From Microbacterium sp. (lineage in GTDB: Bacteria; Actinomycetota; Actinomycetes; Actinomycetales; Microbacteriaceae), in the NCBI GenBank assembly GCA_019510305.1, contig JAEKKN010000018.1:62001-126000 (forward strand): a stretch of DNA of 64,000 nt, given 5' to 3'. Below the pieces are notes generated by a model that saw only the letters and a program-made list of their open reading frames with translations, ran no database searches and was not told where the DNA came from. The number at the start of each line of letters is the position of its first letter. The stretch's first letter is position 1. Shown piece after piece: positions 36,605 to 47,853 of the stretch. The translations under genes were made by a program, and so were the position numbers.

Positions 36605-37771
36605 TCATGACGCCTCGTCGGCGTGTCGCGCTCGCTCTCGCTCCTCCGGCAGCGATCCGGGTGTGGCGATGAACACCTCACCTGTGCCGGAGAGAGTGAG
36701 GGACGACTCGTCCTCGGTCGCGAGGACCGCGTGACCGACCGGAACAGCGCGCGAGACGGCATCCGCTCCGCTCACGGCGGTATCGCCCGCGGTCGCCAGA
36801 ACCATGGCGGGCCCGCGCACAGGCATGGTGAGCGGCTCTCCCGCCAGGGTCACGCGGCGCAGGGCGAAGTCCGGCACCTCGACGGGGTACTCCGTGATCG
36901 CCCCGCCCGTCGACGGCCTCAGCACGGGCACGGCGCCGGGCGTCGTGTCGAGGATCGACAGCAGTTCGGGGACGTCGATGCGCTTGGGGGTGAGCCCGCC
37001 GCGCAGCACGTTGTCGCTGGCGGCCATGATCTCCACACCCAGCCCCGAGATGTACGCGTGCAGAAGCCCGGCCTTCAGGAAGACGCCTTCGCCGCGCGAC
37101 AGCACGACATGGTTCATCAGCAGAGCGACGACGACGCCGGGGTCTCCCGGGTACGCGTCGGCTATTCCGGCCACGGCCCTGAGAGCATCCGCCCACTCCC
37201 CCGATTCGGTCTCGGACGCCTCGCCCACTGCGGCGGCGATCGCATCGACGTCGCCCTGTGCCTCGCCTGACAGCAGCCACCCGATCGCGTCCCGCAGCAC
37301 GTCACCGTCTCCCGAGAGGCGTGCCCGCAACGGGTCGGCGGACGAGCCGACGATCTCCAGCAGCCGCAGAGTCTCAGCGACGGGCCGGAGGCCGCTCAGC
37401 GACTCGAACCGCTCACTGAGAGCGACGATGAGTTCGGGCTTGTGATTCGCGTCGCGGTAGTTGCGTGCAGGGTCATCCAGGGACAGACCGGTCTCCCGCT
37501 CCCACCCGGCCCGCGCCTGTTCGACTGTCGGGTGCACCTGGATCGACAACGGGGATGCCGCCGCCAGCAGCTTGAGCAGATAAGGCAGGGTTCCGCCCGT
37601 CACGGCATCGAGCGTGCCGTCGCCGGCGACGTCTGCAGGATCCCCCGGGTGGTCTCCGAACCAGACCTCGGCTTCGGGTGCCGCCGACGGCGCCCGCCCT
37701 TCGAGTTCCGCAAGAAGAGTGTGCGATCCCCACGCGTAGTCGCGGGGCACGTTCGACAGGCTCAGCAGCAT
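36605..37771 (-). CDS. manA: Mannose-6-phosphate isomerase, class I
   Basis: The enzyme interconverts fructose-6-phosphate and mannose-6-phosphate and so feeds GDP-mannose and mannosylated envelope glycans. The 388-residue protein shows the type I PMI signature: 'AEVWFGDHPG', the zinc-site 'SIQVHP' and 'HKPELIVAL', and the C-terminal cupin with 'GVFLKAGLLHAYISG'. It is transcribed towards whiB. A TACGCT box lies 7 bases before the ATG; the intervening run of Gs could also act as a weak ribosome-binding site. No phosphomannomutase gene lies in the window. Confidence 0.95.
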   Translation of the reverse strand: MLLSLSNVPRDYAWGSHTLLAELEGRAPSAAPEAEVWFGDHPGDPADVAGDGTLDAVTGGTLPYLLKLLAAASPLSIQVHPTVEQARAGWERETGLSLDDPARNYRDANHKPELIVALSERFESLSGLRPVAETLRLLEIVGSSADPLRARLSGDGDVLRDAIGWLLSGEAQGDVDAIAAAVGEASETESGEWADALRAVAGIADAYPGDPGVVVALLMNHVVLSRGEGVFLKAGLLHAYISGLGVEIMAASDNVLRGGLTPKRIDVPELLSILDTTPGAVPVLRPSTGGAITEYPVEVPDFALRRVTLAGEPLTMPVRGPAMVLATAGDTAVSGADAVSRAVPVGHAVLATEDESSLTLSGTGEVFIATPGSLPEERERARHADEAS

Positions 37772-37778
37772 GCCCCCC

Positions 37779-37784
37779 AGCGTA
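37779..37784 (-). promoter_or_regulatory. Putative leaderless -10 box for manA
   Basis: TACGCT on the minus strand lies 7 bases before the ATG at 37771. Confidence 0.45.
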
Positions 37785-37814
37785 TGGCTACGGCGCGAGC
37801 ACAGCGCGGCGCGG

Positions 37815-37820
37815 TAGCCT
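37815..37820 (+). promoter_or_regulatory. Putative leaderless -10 box for the first O-antigen-ligase-like gene
   Basis: TAGCCT lies 7 bases before the ATG at 37828, without a ribosome-binding site. Confidence 0.55.
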
Positions 37821-37827
37821 GAACGCG

Positions 37828-39243
37828 ATGGCGCAATACACCAAGCACCCGGTAGCCGCCCCGCCCACCGCGCCAGAGCGCGAGTCGACGGGGCACCTGC
37901 TGTTGCGCGGCTACATCATCCTCGTGCTGATCGTGACATTCGCGCACGCCGCCGTGTACAACCTGGTCGGCCCGTACGGAGCGGGAATCGTCCTCGGCGC
38001 GTTCCTGCTGGCGACTCTCGGCATCGGCATCCCGATGCTCGCGAGAAAGCACCCTCAGCCCTTCGCGTGGCGGCGGCTGCCGTGGTCGGCCGTGGGTTAC
38101 ACCGCGCTGGCGCTCGTGTCGGTCGCCTGGTCGCAGTGGCGCGAGGCGACGCTCATCACGTGGTTCCTGCTCGGCGCCGTGACCGTGAACGCGCTGTTCA
38201 TCGCCCAGGTGCTCACGTGGCGCGAGATCGTGCGAGCGCTGGCTTCCGCGTTCAAGTGGATCCTCGGGCTGTCGCTGGCGCTCGAGCTGTGGGTGTCTCT
38301 CGTGCTCCAACACGCCCTGCTGCCGAACTTCCTCGAGCTGCCGCCCGGAAAGATCGACCCACAGTGGTATTGGGTGCGTGACAACCTCTTCGACGGCGGG
38401 CGCCTGCAGGGCATCGTGGGCAACGCCAACCTCCTCGGTTTCATCAGCCTCTTCGCGATCATCACCTTCGGGGTGCTGTACGCCGCTCGCGTCCGCTGGC
38501 GCACGACGCTCGCGCTGTGGACGCTGCTCGCCGTGTTCTTCCTCTTCCGCGCCGCCTCGGCGACGGCATACGTGTGCGCCGCCGCCGCCGTCGTCGTGCT
38601 TGTCGTCGCGCTCCTGATGCGCCGCGCGGCGACTCCCGGTGCCCGAACCCGGATCTACACGGTCGCGATCGGCGGTGCCCTCGTTGCCGGCGCAGCGGCC
38701 TGGTTCCTCCGCGAGCCGCTGCTGGGCCTGATCGGCCGCAGCGCAGATCTCACCGGACGGTCGAACAAGATCTGGGCATCCGTCATCGAGCGGTGGCACC
38801 ACCATCCACTCTTCGGCAACGGCTTCTCGAGTCCCTGGCTGCCATCCGACCCGGCGTTCGCGAAGTGGATCAAAGATCACGGGATCCCCGTTTTCCACGC
38901 GCACAACATGTGGCTCGACGTCCTCATGCAGCTCGGCGTGCTCGGCGCGATCCTGATCGCGATCGCGTTCCTGAGCCTGCTCTGGAGATCGTGGTTCTTC
39001 GCGGTCGACCGGCCGCGGTGGGACCTCACCTCCCATCGTTCCTACTCGCCGCTCACTCTGCTGCCCAGCCTGTTCACCGTCGTCCTGCTCGTGCAGGGTC
39101 TCACCGAGTCGACGCCGATCATGCTGTGGGGCTGGATGCTGCTCATCCTGCTGTCGTTCAAGCTCAAGACCACCCCGCTTCTCGGGGTCGGCGAGCGCGA
39201 GCGCGTGATCGAACGCGGCGAACGCCGTCGGCGGGTGCCGTGA
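37828..39243 (+). CDS. O-antigen ligase/polymerase-like membrane protein (first copy)
   Basis: The 471-residue protein has about ten membrane helices. Between the later helices lies a long extracytoplasmic loop with 'GRSNKIWASVIERWHHHPLFGNGF' and 'HAHNMWLDVLMQLGVLG', the pattern of the Wzy_C/WaaL family. Such proteins join polysaccharide chains to a lipid or wall acceptor, or polymerise repeat units, at the outer face of the membrane; the Arg and His in this loop are typical active-site candidates. The start was set at ATG 37828 rather than farther upstream because upstream codons lie inside manA. It overlaps a second copy by GTGA. Confidence 0.82.
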   Translation: MAQYTKHPVAAPPTAPERESTGHLLLRGYIILVLIVTFAHAAVYNLVGPYGAGIVLGAFLLATLGIGIPMLARKHPQPFAWRRLPWSAVGYTALALVSVAWSQWREATLITWFLLGAVTVNALFIAQVLTWREIVRALASAFKWILGLSLALELWVSLVLQHALLPNFLELPPGKIDPQWYWVRDNLFDGGRLQGIVGNANLLGFISLFAIITFGVLYAARVRWRTTLALWTLLAVFFLFRAASATAYVCAAAAVVVLVVALLMRRAATPGARTRIYTVAIGGALVAGAAAWFLREPLLGLIGRSADLTGRSNKIWASVIERWHHHPLFGNGFSSPWLPSDPAFAKWIKDHGIPVFHAHNMWLDVLMQLGVLGAILIAIAFLSLLWRSWFFAVDRPRWDLTSHRSYSPLTLLPSLFTVVLLVQGLTESTPIMLWGWMLLILLSFKLKTTPLLGVGERERVIERGERRRRVP

Positions 39244-40538
39244 CGGCTGGCCACCGGATCAGCGGCCTGCTCGGCTCGGCGGAGATGGCCAGAGCCTTCA
39301 CGATCGCGGTGCTGGCGGCGGTGTTCTCCTCGCTGTCGATCGAGCGGATGTCGTCGCCGGTCACGCTTGCGACCGTGATCTCGCTGCTGTGCGTCCTCGG
39401 CGCAGCGATCCTCTGGGTACGCCGGGAGGAGCTCTCGCTGCTGCGAGTCGCCCCGACGTCGCTGCTGGTCTTCCTCGCATGGGCGCTGGTGAGCCTGGTC
39501 TGGACGACCGACAAGTCCGACACGCTGTTCGCATGGATGGCACTGCTGGGCTACGCGTTCCTCGCGATCACGGTCGGGCACATCCGCGACACCCTGCAGA
39601 CCGTGCGAGCCCTGGGCGACACTCTGCGTGTGCTGCTGCTGGTGTCGCTCGGGATCGAGATCCTGTCCGGCGTGCTGTTCGACGTGCCGTTCACTTTCCT
39701 CGGGGTACAGGGCGATCTCGCCCTCGGTGGTCCCATCCAGGGCATCTTCGGCAGCCGCAACATGCTCGGCTTCGTCGCGGTGATCGCGCTGATCACCTTC
39801 GCGATCGAATGGCGGTCGCAGTCTCTCGAGGCGAGGATCGCGGTTCCGTCGATCGCGCTCGCGACGATGCTCGCCATCCTCTCGGCCTCTCCCACGGTTC
39901 TCGTGCTCGCGTTCGCGGTCGGAGTCGTGACGGTGGCGCTCACGATCGTCAGGCACGCTCCGGCCGAGCGCCGGGACGCCGTGCAGTGGGTGCTCGGCGC
40001 CCTCGTGGCGATGGCCCTGGCGGCGGCGTTCGCTCTGCGGCATCCGATCATCGCCCTGATGGATGCCGGATCCGACTTCTCGATCCGAGCGACCCTGTGG
40101 AACACGATCCTGGATTTCGTCGCGGTGAAGCCGATCCAGGGCTGGGGCTGGTTCGGCGGCTGGCCGGCCGGCGAGTACCCGTTCAACTACATCAACTTCT
40201 CCCTCGACGACCACCACCAGAGCGCTCTGAACTCGTACTTCGACGTGCTGCTCCAGCTCGGAACGGCAGGATTCGTGCTGTTCCTGCTGTTGGGCGGCAT
40301 CGCCACCGTGCGCTCATGGCTCGTCGCGAGCGTGCGGCGCTCGGTCGTCTACGCGTGGACGCCGCTCATGCTCGTCACCCTTGCCGTCGAGTCGATGTTC
40401 GAGAGCTTCACGATCGTGGGCGCCGGCTGGTTCCTGCTCGTGCTGTGCGCGCTGCGCGCCGGACAGTCGCGGTCGTGGCGCGAGAACATCGACGCCGCGC
40501 AGACCGGAGTGATCCCGACCCTGCGCACCGAGGGCTGA
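39240..40538 (+). CDS. O-antigen ligase/polymerase-like membrane protein (second copy)
   Basis: The 432-residue protein starts at a GTG overlapping the stop of the preceding paralog (GTGA). It has about ten membrane helices and the Wzy_C loop 'DFSIRATLWNTILDFVAVKPIQGWGWFGGWP' (residues split here only for naming) followed by 'DDHHQSALNSYFDVLLQLG'. Two adjacent ligase/polymerase genes suggest either two glycans, or a polymerase and a ligase for one glycan. The function of each cannot be separated by reading. It lies upstream of the galactofuranosyltransferase-like gene on the same strand. Confidence 0.82.
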   Translation: MTAGHRISGLLGSAEMARAFTIAVLAAVFSSLSIERMSSPVTLATVISLLCVLGAAILWVRREELSLLRVAPTSLLVFLAWALVSLVWTTDKSDTLFAWMALLGYAFLAITVGHIRDTLQTVRALGDTLRVLLLVSLGIEILSGVLFDVPFTFLGVQGDLALGGPIQGIFGSRNMLGFVAVIALITFAIEWRSQSLEARIAVPSIALATMLAILSASPTVLVLAFAVGVVTVALTIVRHAPAERRDAVQWVLGALVAMALAAAFALRHPIIALMDAGSDFSIRATLWNTILDFVAVKPIQGWGWFGGWPAGEYPFNYINFSLDDHHQSALNSYFDVLLQLGTAGFVLFLLLGGIATVRSWLVASVRRSVVYAWTPLMLVTLAVESMFESFTIVGAGWFLLVLCALRAGQSRSWRENIDAAQTGVIPTLRTEG

Positions 40539-40627
40539 GCGCGCCCGGCGGATTCCACGGGTGCGCCCGGTAGGCTGGTAGCTGCTCGCGGCGTCCTGCG
40601 GGCCGAACGCTTCCGGAGATCCCACTC

Positions 40628-41584
40628 GTGACCAACGTCCCCTTCGACCCGGCATCCGCGACGATCGTCATCGTCACGTTCAACCGCTCGCACCTTCTCA
40701 CCGGCCTTCTCGAGAGCATCACCGTGATGGACCCGAAGCCGGGCCACGTCGTGATCATCGACAACGCCTCCTCCGATGACACCACCGAGGTCGTCGACTC
40801 GTTCCGCCCTCGCCTCGGCACCGAACTCGTCTACCGCCGCCTCGAGACCAACACCGGCGGATCGGGCGGCTTCAGCGAAGGCATGCGCACCGCATACGAG
40901 CTGGGCTCCGAGTGGATCTGGATGATGGACGACGACGTCGAGGTGATGCCCGACGGTCTCGCCCGCATGGGCAAGTGGGCTCCGCGATTCAAGAGCATCC
41001 AGGGCCGCCGCTACGACTACGACGGCAGCGAGTTCTACTGGCAGTACCGCATCGCTGAGCGCATGGGCATCCCGATCCCGTTCGCTCCGTCCGGATTCGA
41101 CGAGTCCGGTTTCAAGGAGATGAACAGCGGATGCTTCGAGGGCATGTTCATCCACCGCTCGATCGTGCAGCAGATCGGGCTGCCCGATCCGAGGTTCTTC
41201 ATCTACTGGGATGATCAGATGTACGGATGGCTGGCGTCGCGCCTGACCACGGCCGTGATCGTGAATGAGTTCGTGCTGCGCCGCACGCGTGAGATCAAGC
41301 AGTGGGACATGGGCATCCGCCACATGAACGCGTCGAGCAACGCCTACCGCTTCTACATCATGCGCAACCGCGCATACATCAAGAACTACTACCGCGTGCA
41401 CGGCAACTACAACCCCGTGCTGTTCGGCCTCGGCACCGCCATGACCTTCGCGAAGGAGATCATCCGGCTGTTCTTCGTCGAGCGTACGGTGCGCGGCACG
41501 AGCAACCTCTTCCGAGGGCTTCGAGAGGGCGGCAAGCTCAGCCGCGACCGTTCCTGGCAGCCCATGGCACCACTGGAGGCATGA
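40628..41584 (+). CDS. GT2 glycosyltransferase, GlfT1-like
   Basis: The 318-residue enzyme has a GT-A fold: 'IVIVTFNRSHLL' (13-24), 'VIIDNASSDDT' (42-52), 'NTGGSGGF' (75-82), the metal-binding 'DDD' (101-103) and 'YWDDQMY' as probable catalytic region. This wording matches GlfT1-type galactofuranosyltransferases (Rv3782) and related rhamnosyltransferases. In M. tuberculosis glfT1 lies between the Wzt and Wzm genes of the galactan exporter; here a Wzm/Wzt pair and glf follow within 5 kb, which supports a galactofuranose role. The start is GTG with GGAG 9 bases upstream. Confidence 0.85.
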   Translation: MTNVPFDPASATIVIVTFNRSHLLTGLLESITVMDPKPGHVVIIDNASSDDTTEVVDSFRPRLGTELVYRRLETNTGGSGGFSEGMRTAYELGSEWIWMMDDDVEVMPDGLARMGKWAPRFKSIQGRRYDYDGSEFYWQYRIAERMGIPIPFAPSGFDESGFKEMNSGCFEGMFIHRSIVQQIGLPDPRFFIYWDDQMYGWLASRLTTAVIVNEFVLRRTREIKQWDMGIRHMNASSNAYRFYIMRNRAYIKNYYRVHGNYNPVLFGLGTAMTFAKEIIRLFFVERTVRGTSNLFRGLREGGKLSRDRSWQPMAPLEA

Positions 41585-41586
41585 CG

Positions 41587-42192
41587 ATGACGGACGAGCA
41601 GCAGCCAGAGCTCCGCTGGGCGCCGATCGAGCCCAAGCCGCGCAACAGCCGACGCATGTGGCTCATCATCGGTCTCGTCGTCGCGGCCCTGGTCGTCGCC
41701 GGCGTGGTGCTGTTCTTCGTGCTGAACCAGAACGGGAATCCGGACGCCGAAGGCACGGCGTCACCGAGTCCCTCGACATCTGCGACGTCTACGGCGACGC
41801 CTTCCCCCTCTCCGACCGGGTCCGTCGAGCCGACGACCGAGCCCACTACGCCGGTGCAGACCGAACCTCCCGTCGTCGACCCGAGCGTCGAGGCGTTCCG
41901 TGGTCAGGTCAGCGGATGGCTCGGCGACGGCGGGCGCGGACTCGACATCGTCGCGCAGTCGAGCGGCCAGGACGCACTCCCCGTCATCGACACGCTGCAG
42001 GAGGACGCGCAACGGCTGTCGGATGCTCAGCCGCCTGCCTCGATCCTGGAGCAGTGGTACGGCGGCATCGACGCCTACTCCCAGAAGCTCAAGGAGCTGC
42101 GTTCGGCAGTTTCTGCCGGCTCCGGCGTATCCGGCGCCGTCGATGCGGCGCGCACCGAGCTTGCGAGTCTGAAGGCGCTTGTCGGGCTCTGA
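41587..42192 (+). CDS. Membrane-anchored protein with Ser/Thr/Pro linker
   Basis: The 201-residue protein has a short basic cytosolic N-terminus, one membrane helix (about 22-44), a Ser/Thr/Pro-rich linker (about 54-96) that could be O-glycosylated, and a C-terminal helical domain of ~100 residues outside the membrane. I do not recognise the domain. The ATG at 41587 is chosen because GGAGG (41575-41579) is 7 bases upstream; an ATG at 41581 would sit only 1 base from it. The gene is coupled to the GlfT1-like gene and faces the Wzt gene. Confidence 0.7.
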   Translation: MTDEQQPELRWAPIEPKPRNSRRMWLIIGLVVAALVVAGVVLFFVLNQNGNPDAEGTASPSPSTSATSTATPSPSPTGSVEPTTEPTTPVQTEPPVVDPSVEAFRGQVSGWLGDGGRGLDIVAQSSGQDALPVIDTLQEDAQRLSDAQPPASILEQWYGGIDAYSQKLKELRSAVSAGSGVSGAVDAARTELASLKALVGL

Positions 42193-42308
42193 CCCGACTG
42201 CCCCCGTTCGCCATCGAACGCAGGGCTAGTTCGCCCGGTTCATTGAGCTACTGCGCTCCATCAGTCATCGAGCGAGCACAGCAAGACGAAACGCACCGCG
42301 CGTGACTG

Positions 42309-43046
42309 CTAACCGCCGTTGTGGTCCTTGTTGTAGCGGTCGAGCACCTCGGCGATCGGGGCGTCGAGCACGAGACCGCCCTTGTCGAGATAGAGGCCGC
42401 GAGTGCAGAAACGCCGCAGATCGCGCTCGTTGTGGCTGACGAAGAACAGGGTGCGCCCCTCCGCGAGGAGCTCATCGATGCGTTTATAGCACTTCTCGCG
42501 AAACGCTTTGTCGCCCACGGCGAGGACCTCGTCCACCAGCAGGATCGGCTCGTCGAGTTGGGAGACGACCGAGAACGCGAGGCGCACCTTCATGCCGTTG
42601 GAGAGATGCTTGTAGGGAGTGTCCTCGAAGCCGCCGAGCTCGGCGAACTCGATGATGCCGTCGTATCGCCGCGACACCTCGTCGCGGGACATGCCGTGCA
42701 GTCCCGCGGTGAGGCGCACGTTCTCGCGCACGCTGAGGTCTCCGACGAACCCACCCGTGATCTCGATCAGCGGTGCCACTCCCCCGTTGACCGTGACAGT
42801 TCCCTCGTCGGACAGGAGAACACCGGCGACGAGGCGGAGCAGAGTCGACTTGCCCTGACCGTTTCGGCCGACGACGCCGATCGATTCACCCTGCTGCACC
42901 GAGAAGGAGACTCCGCGCAAAGCCCAGAACTCGCCGGGGCGCGAACGGCGTTTGGCGCCGGCGAACAGGTCTTTGAAACTGCGACGGCCACGGCGGTTGC
43001 GCCGGAACCGCACGCCGAGGTCGTGGACTTCGATCGCAGCCGTCAT
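42309..43046 (-). CDS. wzt: Wzt-type polysaccharide ABC exporter ATPase (no C-terminal domain)
   Basis: The 245-residue ATPase has Walker A 'GRNGQGKST' (60-68), signature 'LSNGMKVRLAFS', Walker B 'ILLVDEVLAVGD' and the H-loop 'VSHNERDL', as in the RfbE/TagH/Wzt group. It ends right after the nucleotide-binding domain, so it lacks the carbohydrate-binding extension that recognises a capped chain. The start overlaps the permease stop as TGATG. It is most like the mycobacterial galactan exporter ATPase (Rv3781). Confidence 0.92.
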   Translation of the reverse strand: MTAAIEVHDLGVRFRRNRRGRRSFKDLFAGAKRRSRPGEFWALRGVSFSVQQGESIGVVGRNGQGKSTLLRLVAGVLLSDEGTVTVNGGVAPLIEITGGFVGDLSVRENVRLTAGLHGMSRDEVSRRYDGIIEFAELGGFEDTPYKHLSNGMKVRLAFSVVSQLDEPILLVDEVLAVGDKAFREKCYKRIDELLAEGRTLFFVSHNERDLRRFCTRGLYLDKGGLVLDAPIAEVLDRYNKDHNGG

Positions 43047-43864
43047 CACAGCTCCTTCAGCACGGGACGCTCGAGACGGCGGAACACCCAGGCGCCGAGC
43101 ACGAGGATGAACAGGCTCATCAGCACGCTGATCATGAGGGCGAAGGGATTCCACTGTTCGGGGAAGAACGGCATCCGATACAGCATGAAGATGCCCGCGA
43201 GCGGGTTGAACGCTCCGAGAGTCTGCACCTGGGCCGGGAGAGCCGAGACGTTGTAGATGATCGGCGTCGCGTAGAACATCGCGCGCAGGATGAGTGCGGT
43301 CGTGCGCTCGAGATCGACGTACATGACGCAGAGCGGGGCGACGAGCAGGCCGAGGCCGACGAGCAGCACGGTCTGCAGGATCACCGCGACGGGGAGCCAG
43401 AGCACACCCCACCCGACCTGGACCACCTGGTCGGGATTCTTCTCGATCAGCAGGTTCACCACGACGAAGAGGATGAGAACCGGCAATGAGAACAGGTACT
43501 CCATGCCCTTGCTCAGCACGATGCGATTCACCCAGATCGAGCGAGGGATCGCCGTCGAGCGGACCAGCCGGGCGTCCTTCTTGAACGCTCTGGTGAAATC
43601 GCTGACCGCGGCGTTGAACCACACCCACGGCAGCAGCGCGCTGATCAGGAACACGATGTACGGTTCCTCGCCCACGTCGCGGTGGAACACCTGAGTGAAG
43701 ACGAACCAGTAGATGGCGCTCATTACCAGCGGATCGAGCACAGACCACAGGTACCCGAGCATGCTCGTGGAGTAGCGGACCTTCAGATCCCGGGCAGACA
43801 GCAGCCACAGCGAATGCAGGTATCTCCGGGGCGTCCCCGGGGCCCCGACAGCAGTGTGACTCAC
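43046..43864 (-). CDS. wzm: Wzm-type polysaccharide ABC exporter permease
   Basis: The 272-residue protein has a cytosolic amphipathic N-terminus ('YLHSLWLLSARDLKVRYSTSMLGYLWSVLDPL') and six membrane helices, the ABC-2/Wzm layout that forms a channel for a lipid-linked polysaccharide. I chose the GTG at 43864: the family N-terminus begins there and a TAGACT box lies 7 bases upstream. Longer starts run into glf. It forms a pair with the downstream ATPase. Confidence 0.92.
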   Translation of the reverse strand: MSHTAVGAPGTPRRYLHSLWLLSARDLKVRYSTSMLGYLWSVLDPLVMSAIYWFVFTQVFHRDVGEEPYIVFLISALLPWVWFNAAVSDFTRAFKKDARLVRSTAIPRSIWVNRIVLSKGMEYLFSLPVLILFVVVNLLIEKNPDQVVQVGWGVLWLPVAVILQTVLLVGLGLLVAPLCVMYVDLERTTALILRAMFYATPIIYNVSALPAQVQTLGAFNPLAGIFMLYRMPFFPEQWNPFALMISVLMSLFILVLGAWVFRRLERPVLKEL

Positions 43865-43874
43865 AGTGTCGAGT

Positions 43875-46008
<2,134 letters not shown>

Positions 46009-46011
46009 CCT

Positions 46012-47853
46012 TCAACCGGTCGTCGGCGCCGGGCGGACCTCGACAGTGAAGTCGGCGTTGCAGAGGCCGAGAAGTCGATCAGCCGCATCTTTCGAGCGGG
46101 TCACCACTCGAACAGGTCGGCTCCATGCGCCGATCGCGTCGCAGACTTGCTGTGCTGATTCCGAATCGAGCACATATGAGTAGTCCCGGATGCGTTCCCG
46201 CGAGTTCTGCGCCTCGAGCTGCAGCAGCCATGCGTTGATCAACGCATCCTCGGCCGGGCCGGCGAACGCCATCGCGATCGTCGCGCTCCCCGGCACCGCC
46301 AGGCCGAAGAGTTCTTCCGCGGCGACACTCGCCTGGGCGTTGCCCCTCTGCTCCAGGAGTGCGACCGGTGTCAGGAAGGTACGCCAGCCGTACGTCGGAG
46401 TGACGGGGAGCACGAGCAGGTAGCAACTCATGACCGCGGCCGCGAGGAGAATGCCCCGGCCCCGCGTACGATGCGAAAATCCGGATGCAAGCGCCACGAG
46501 GACGGGTACGAGCACGACGAGCATGAGGATCACGATCAGCCAGGAGAGCTTCGCCGGGTAATAGCCCCACAACCGCCCCGCGTCACGACGCTGGAACAGG
46601 AGGTAGGCGATCACCGCCGTACCGGAGACGAGAAGGATGAATGCGCCGATTCTGACGGTGCGGGGGCTCCGCATCGCTGCGATCGCGAACACCACGAACA
46701 CCGCGGCCACATGGAACGGGCTCATGCCGATGAAGCCGCCCTCCACGGCGAGCGCGGGTCCCTCCCGCCTGACATCGGGCAGAGTGACGAGCAGCACGTA
46801 GGCCGGGATCGGCGCCAGGAGCGCCACGACGACGATGATCCGTCGCCTCACCGAGAGCCCGCTCTCCCGACTGCTCCCTGTCGCGAAGCCCAGGCCAACG
46901 ACGAGCGCGAACGAGGCGGGGACCAGAGCGGCAGGAGCCCAAGTCGCCAGCGCGACGACCGACGCGGCGCTCAGGAGAGCCAGCGCCCTCAGGGGCTGGG
47001 AGCGCCAGTCGAGCCATGCGACCCAGCTGGCGATCAGCGGGACGAGGACGATCGTCGAGTTCCAGAACCCGAACTCCAGGGCGACGCCGAGGACGAACCA
47101 CGACAGCAGGAAGATCGCGGTGCCTGCCGCAGCCAGCACGCGGACCGCTCGACCGATCGCGTGCGCCTGATGCCAGCAGGCCAGGCCCGCCAGCAACGCC
47201 ACAGTGCCTGCGGCGAACAGCCACAGTGCCGCCGCCTGGGTGACGTCGTGCTCAAGCAGCCCGGCCGGCACGATCTCGGTCCTGCCGACGCCCATGGCGA
47301 GGGCGAACAGCGTCGCCGTGAGCGGTGCCGGGTTGCTGTGCGCACTCTGATCGATTCCGCCGTCGGCCAGCACGAACCGGGCGCTCACGAGGTTCCAGAC
47401 GGAATCGTTCCGCATCGCCCATTCGAGATCCGCGCCATGTACAACTCTTGCGCTGAGCACGAGGGCAAAGCCCGCGACTCCCGCCGACACGACGAGAGCC
47501 CACAGGAGGGTGCGAGGCGAGGGCAGCTGTATCGCGCCAGTCGAGCAGAGACGGAATACGCCGATCATTCCGAGAAGCGTCAGCAGCGCTCCCGCGGTGG
47601 GCACGAACGGGAGTCCCAGGAGAGGGCTTATCGTTCCGGTCAGCACGACCGCTAGAAGCTGAGCGACCAGACTGCAGGCGAATGCGAACGACCAGGAACT
47701 CTTCTGCGCCCAGGCGATCGTGAGCACCGCTGTGACGACGATCGGATGGATCCAGGCCGACGCGCCGAACACGAGGAGAAGCGCCGAGCCCAAAACCAGG
47801 ACCATGCCTGAACCGGCGACCCCGTACCGGAACCGGCCCGTCAAGACCAGCAT
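46012..47853 (-). CDS. Large multi-pass membrane protein of the glycan locus
   Basis: The 613-residue protein has about 14 membrane helices and a ~100-residue C-terminal extracytoplasmic domain. The helix layout with a first long loop containing 'NDSVWNLVSARFVLADGGIDQSAHSNP' resembles GT-C-type glycosyltransferases, which use polyprenyl-phosphate sugars outside the membrane, but I cannot point to a safe catalytic Asp. It overlaps the flippase gene by TGATG and is the last gene of a five-gene minus-strand run (GT2, DUF2304, flippase, this gene). Confidence 0.7.
   Translation of the reverse strand: MLVLTGRFRYGVAGSGMVLVLGSALLLVFGASAWIHPIVVTAVLTIAWAQKSSWSFAFACSLVAQLLAVVLTGTISPLLGLPFVPTAGALLTLLGMIGVFRLCSTGAIQLPSPRTLLWALVVSAGVAGFALVLSARVVHGADLEWAMRNDSVWNLVSARFVLADGGIDQSAHSNPAPLTATLFALAMGVGRTEIVPAGLLEHDVTQAAALWLFAAGTVALLAGLACWHQAHAIGRAVRVLAAAGTAIFLLSWFVLGVALEFGFWNSTIVLVPLIASWVAWLDWRSQPLRALALLSAASVVALATWAPAALVPASFALVVGLGFATGSSRESGLSVRRRIIVVVALLAPIPAYVLLVTLPDVRREGPALAVEGGFIGMSPFHVAAVFVVFAIAAMRSPRTVRIGAFILLVSGTAVIAYLLFQRRDAGRLWGYYPAKLSWLIVILMLVVLVPVLVALASGFSHRTRGRGILLAAAVMSCYLLVLPVTPTYGWRTFLTPVALLEQRGNAQASVAAEELFGLAVPGSATIAMAFAGPAEDALINAWLLQLEAQNSRERIRDYSYVLDSESAQQVCDAIGAWSRPVRVVTRSKDAADRLLGLCNADFTVEVRPAPTTG

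Noticed and set aside
37828..40538. The two ligase-like genes as one gene split by a frameshift.
   Set aside because: Each has a complete set of helices and its own Wzy_C loop, and the GTGA overlap is a normal coupling.
42193..42308. A terminator or small gene in the 116-base gap between the convergent Ser/Thr/Pro-linker and wzt genes.
   Set aside because: Only weak, short inverted repeats are present and there is no open frame with a start signal.
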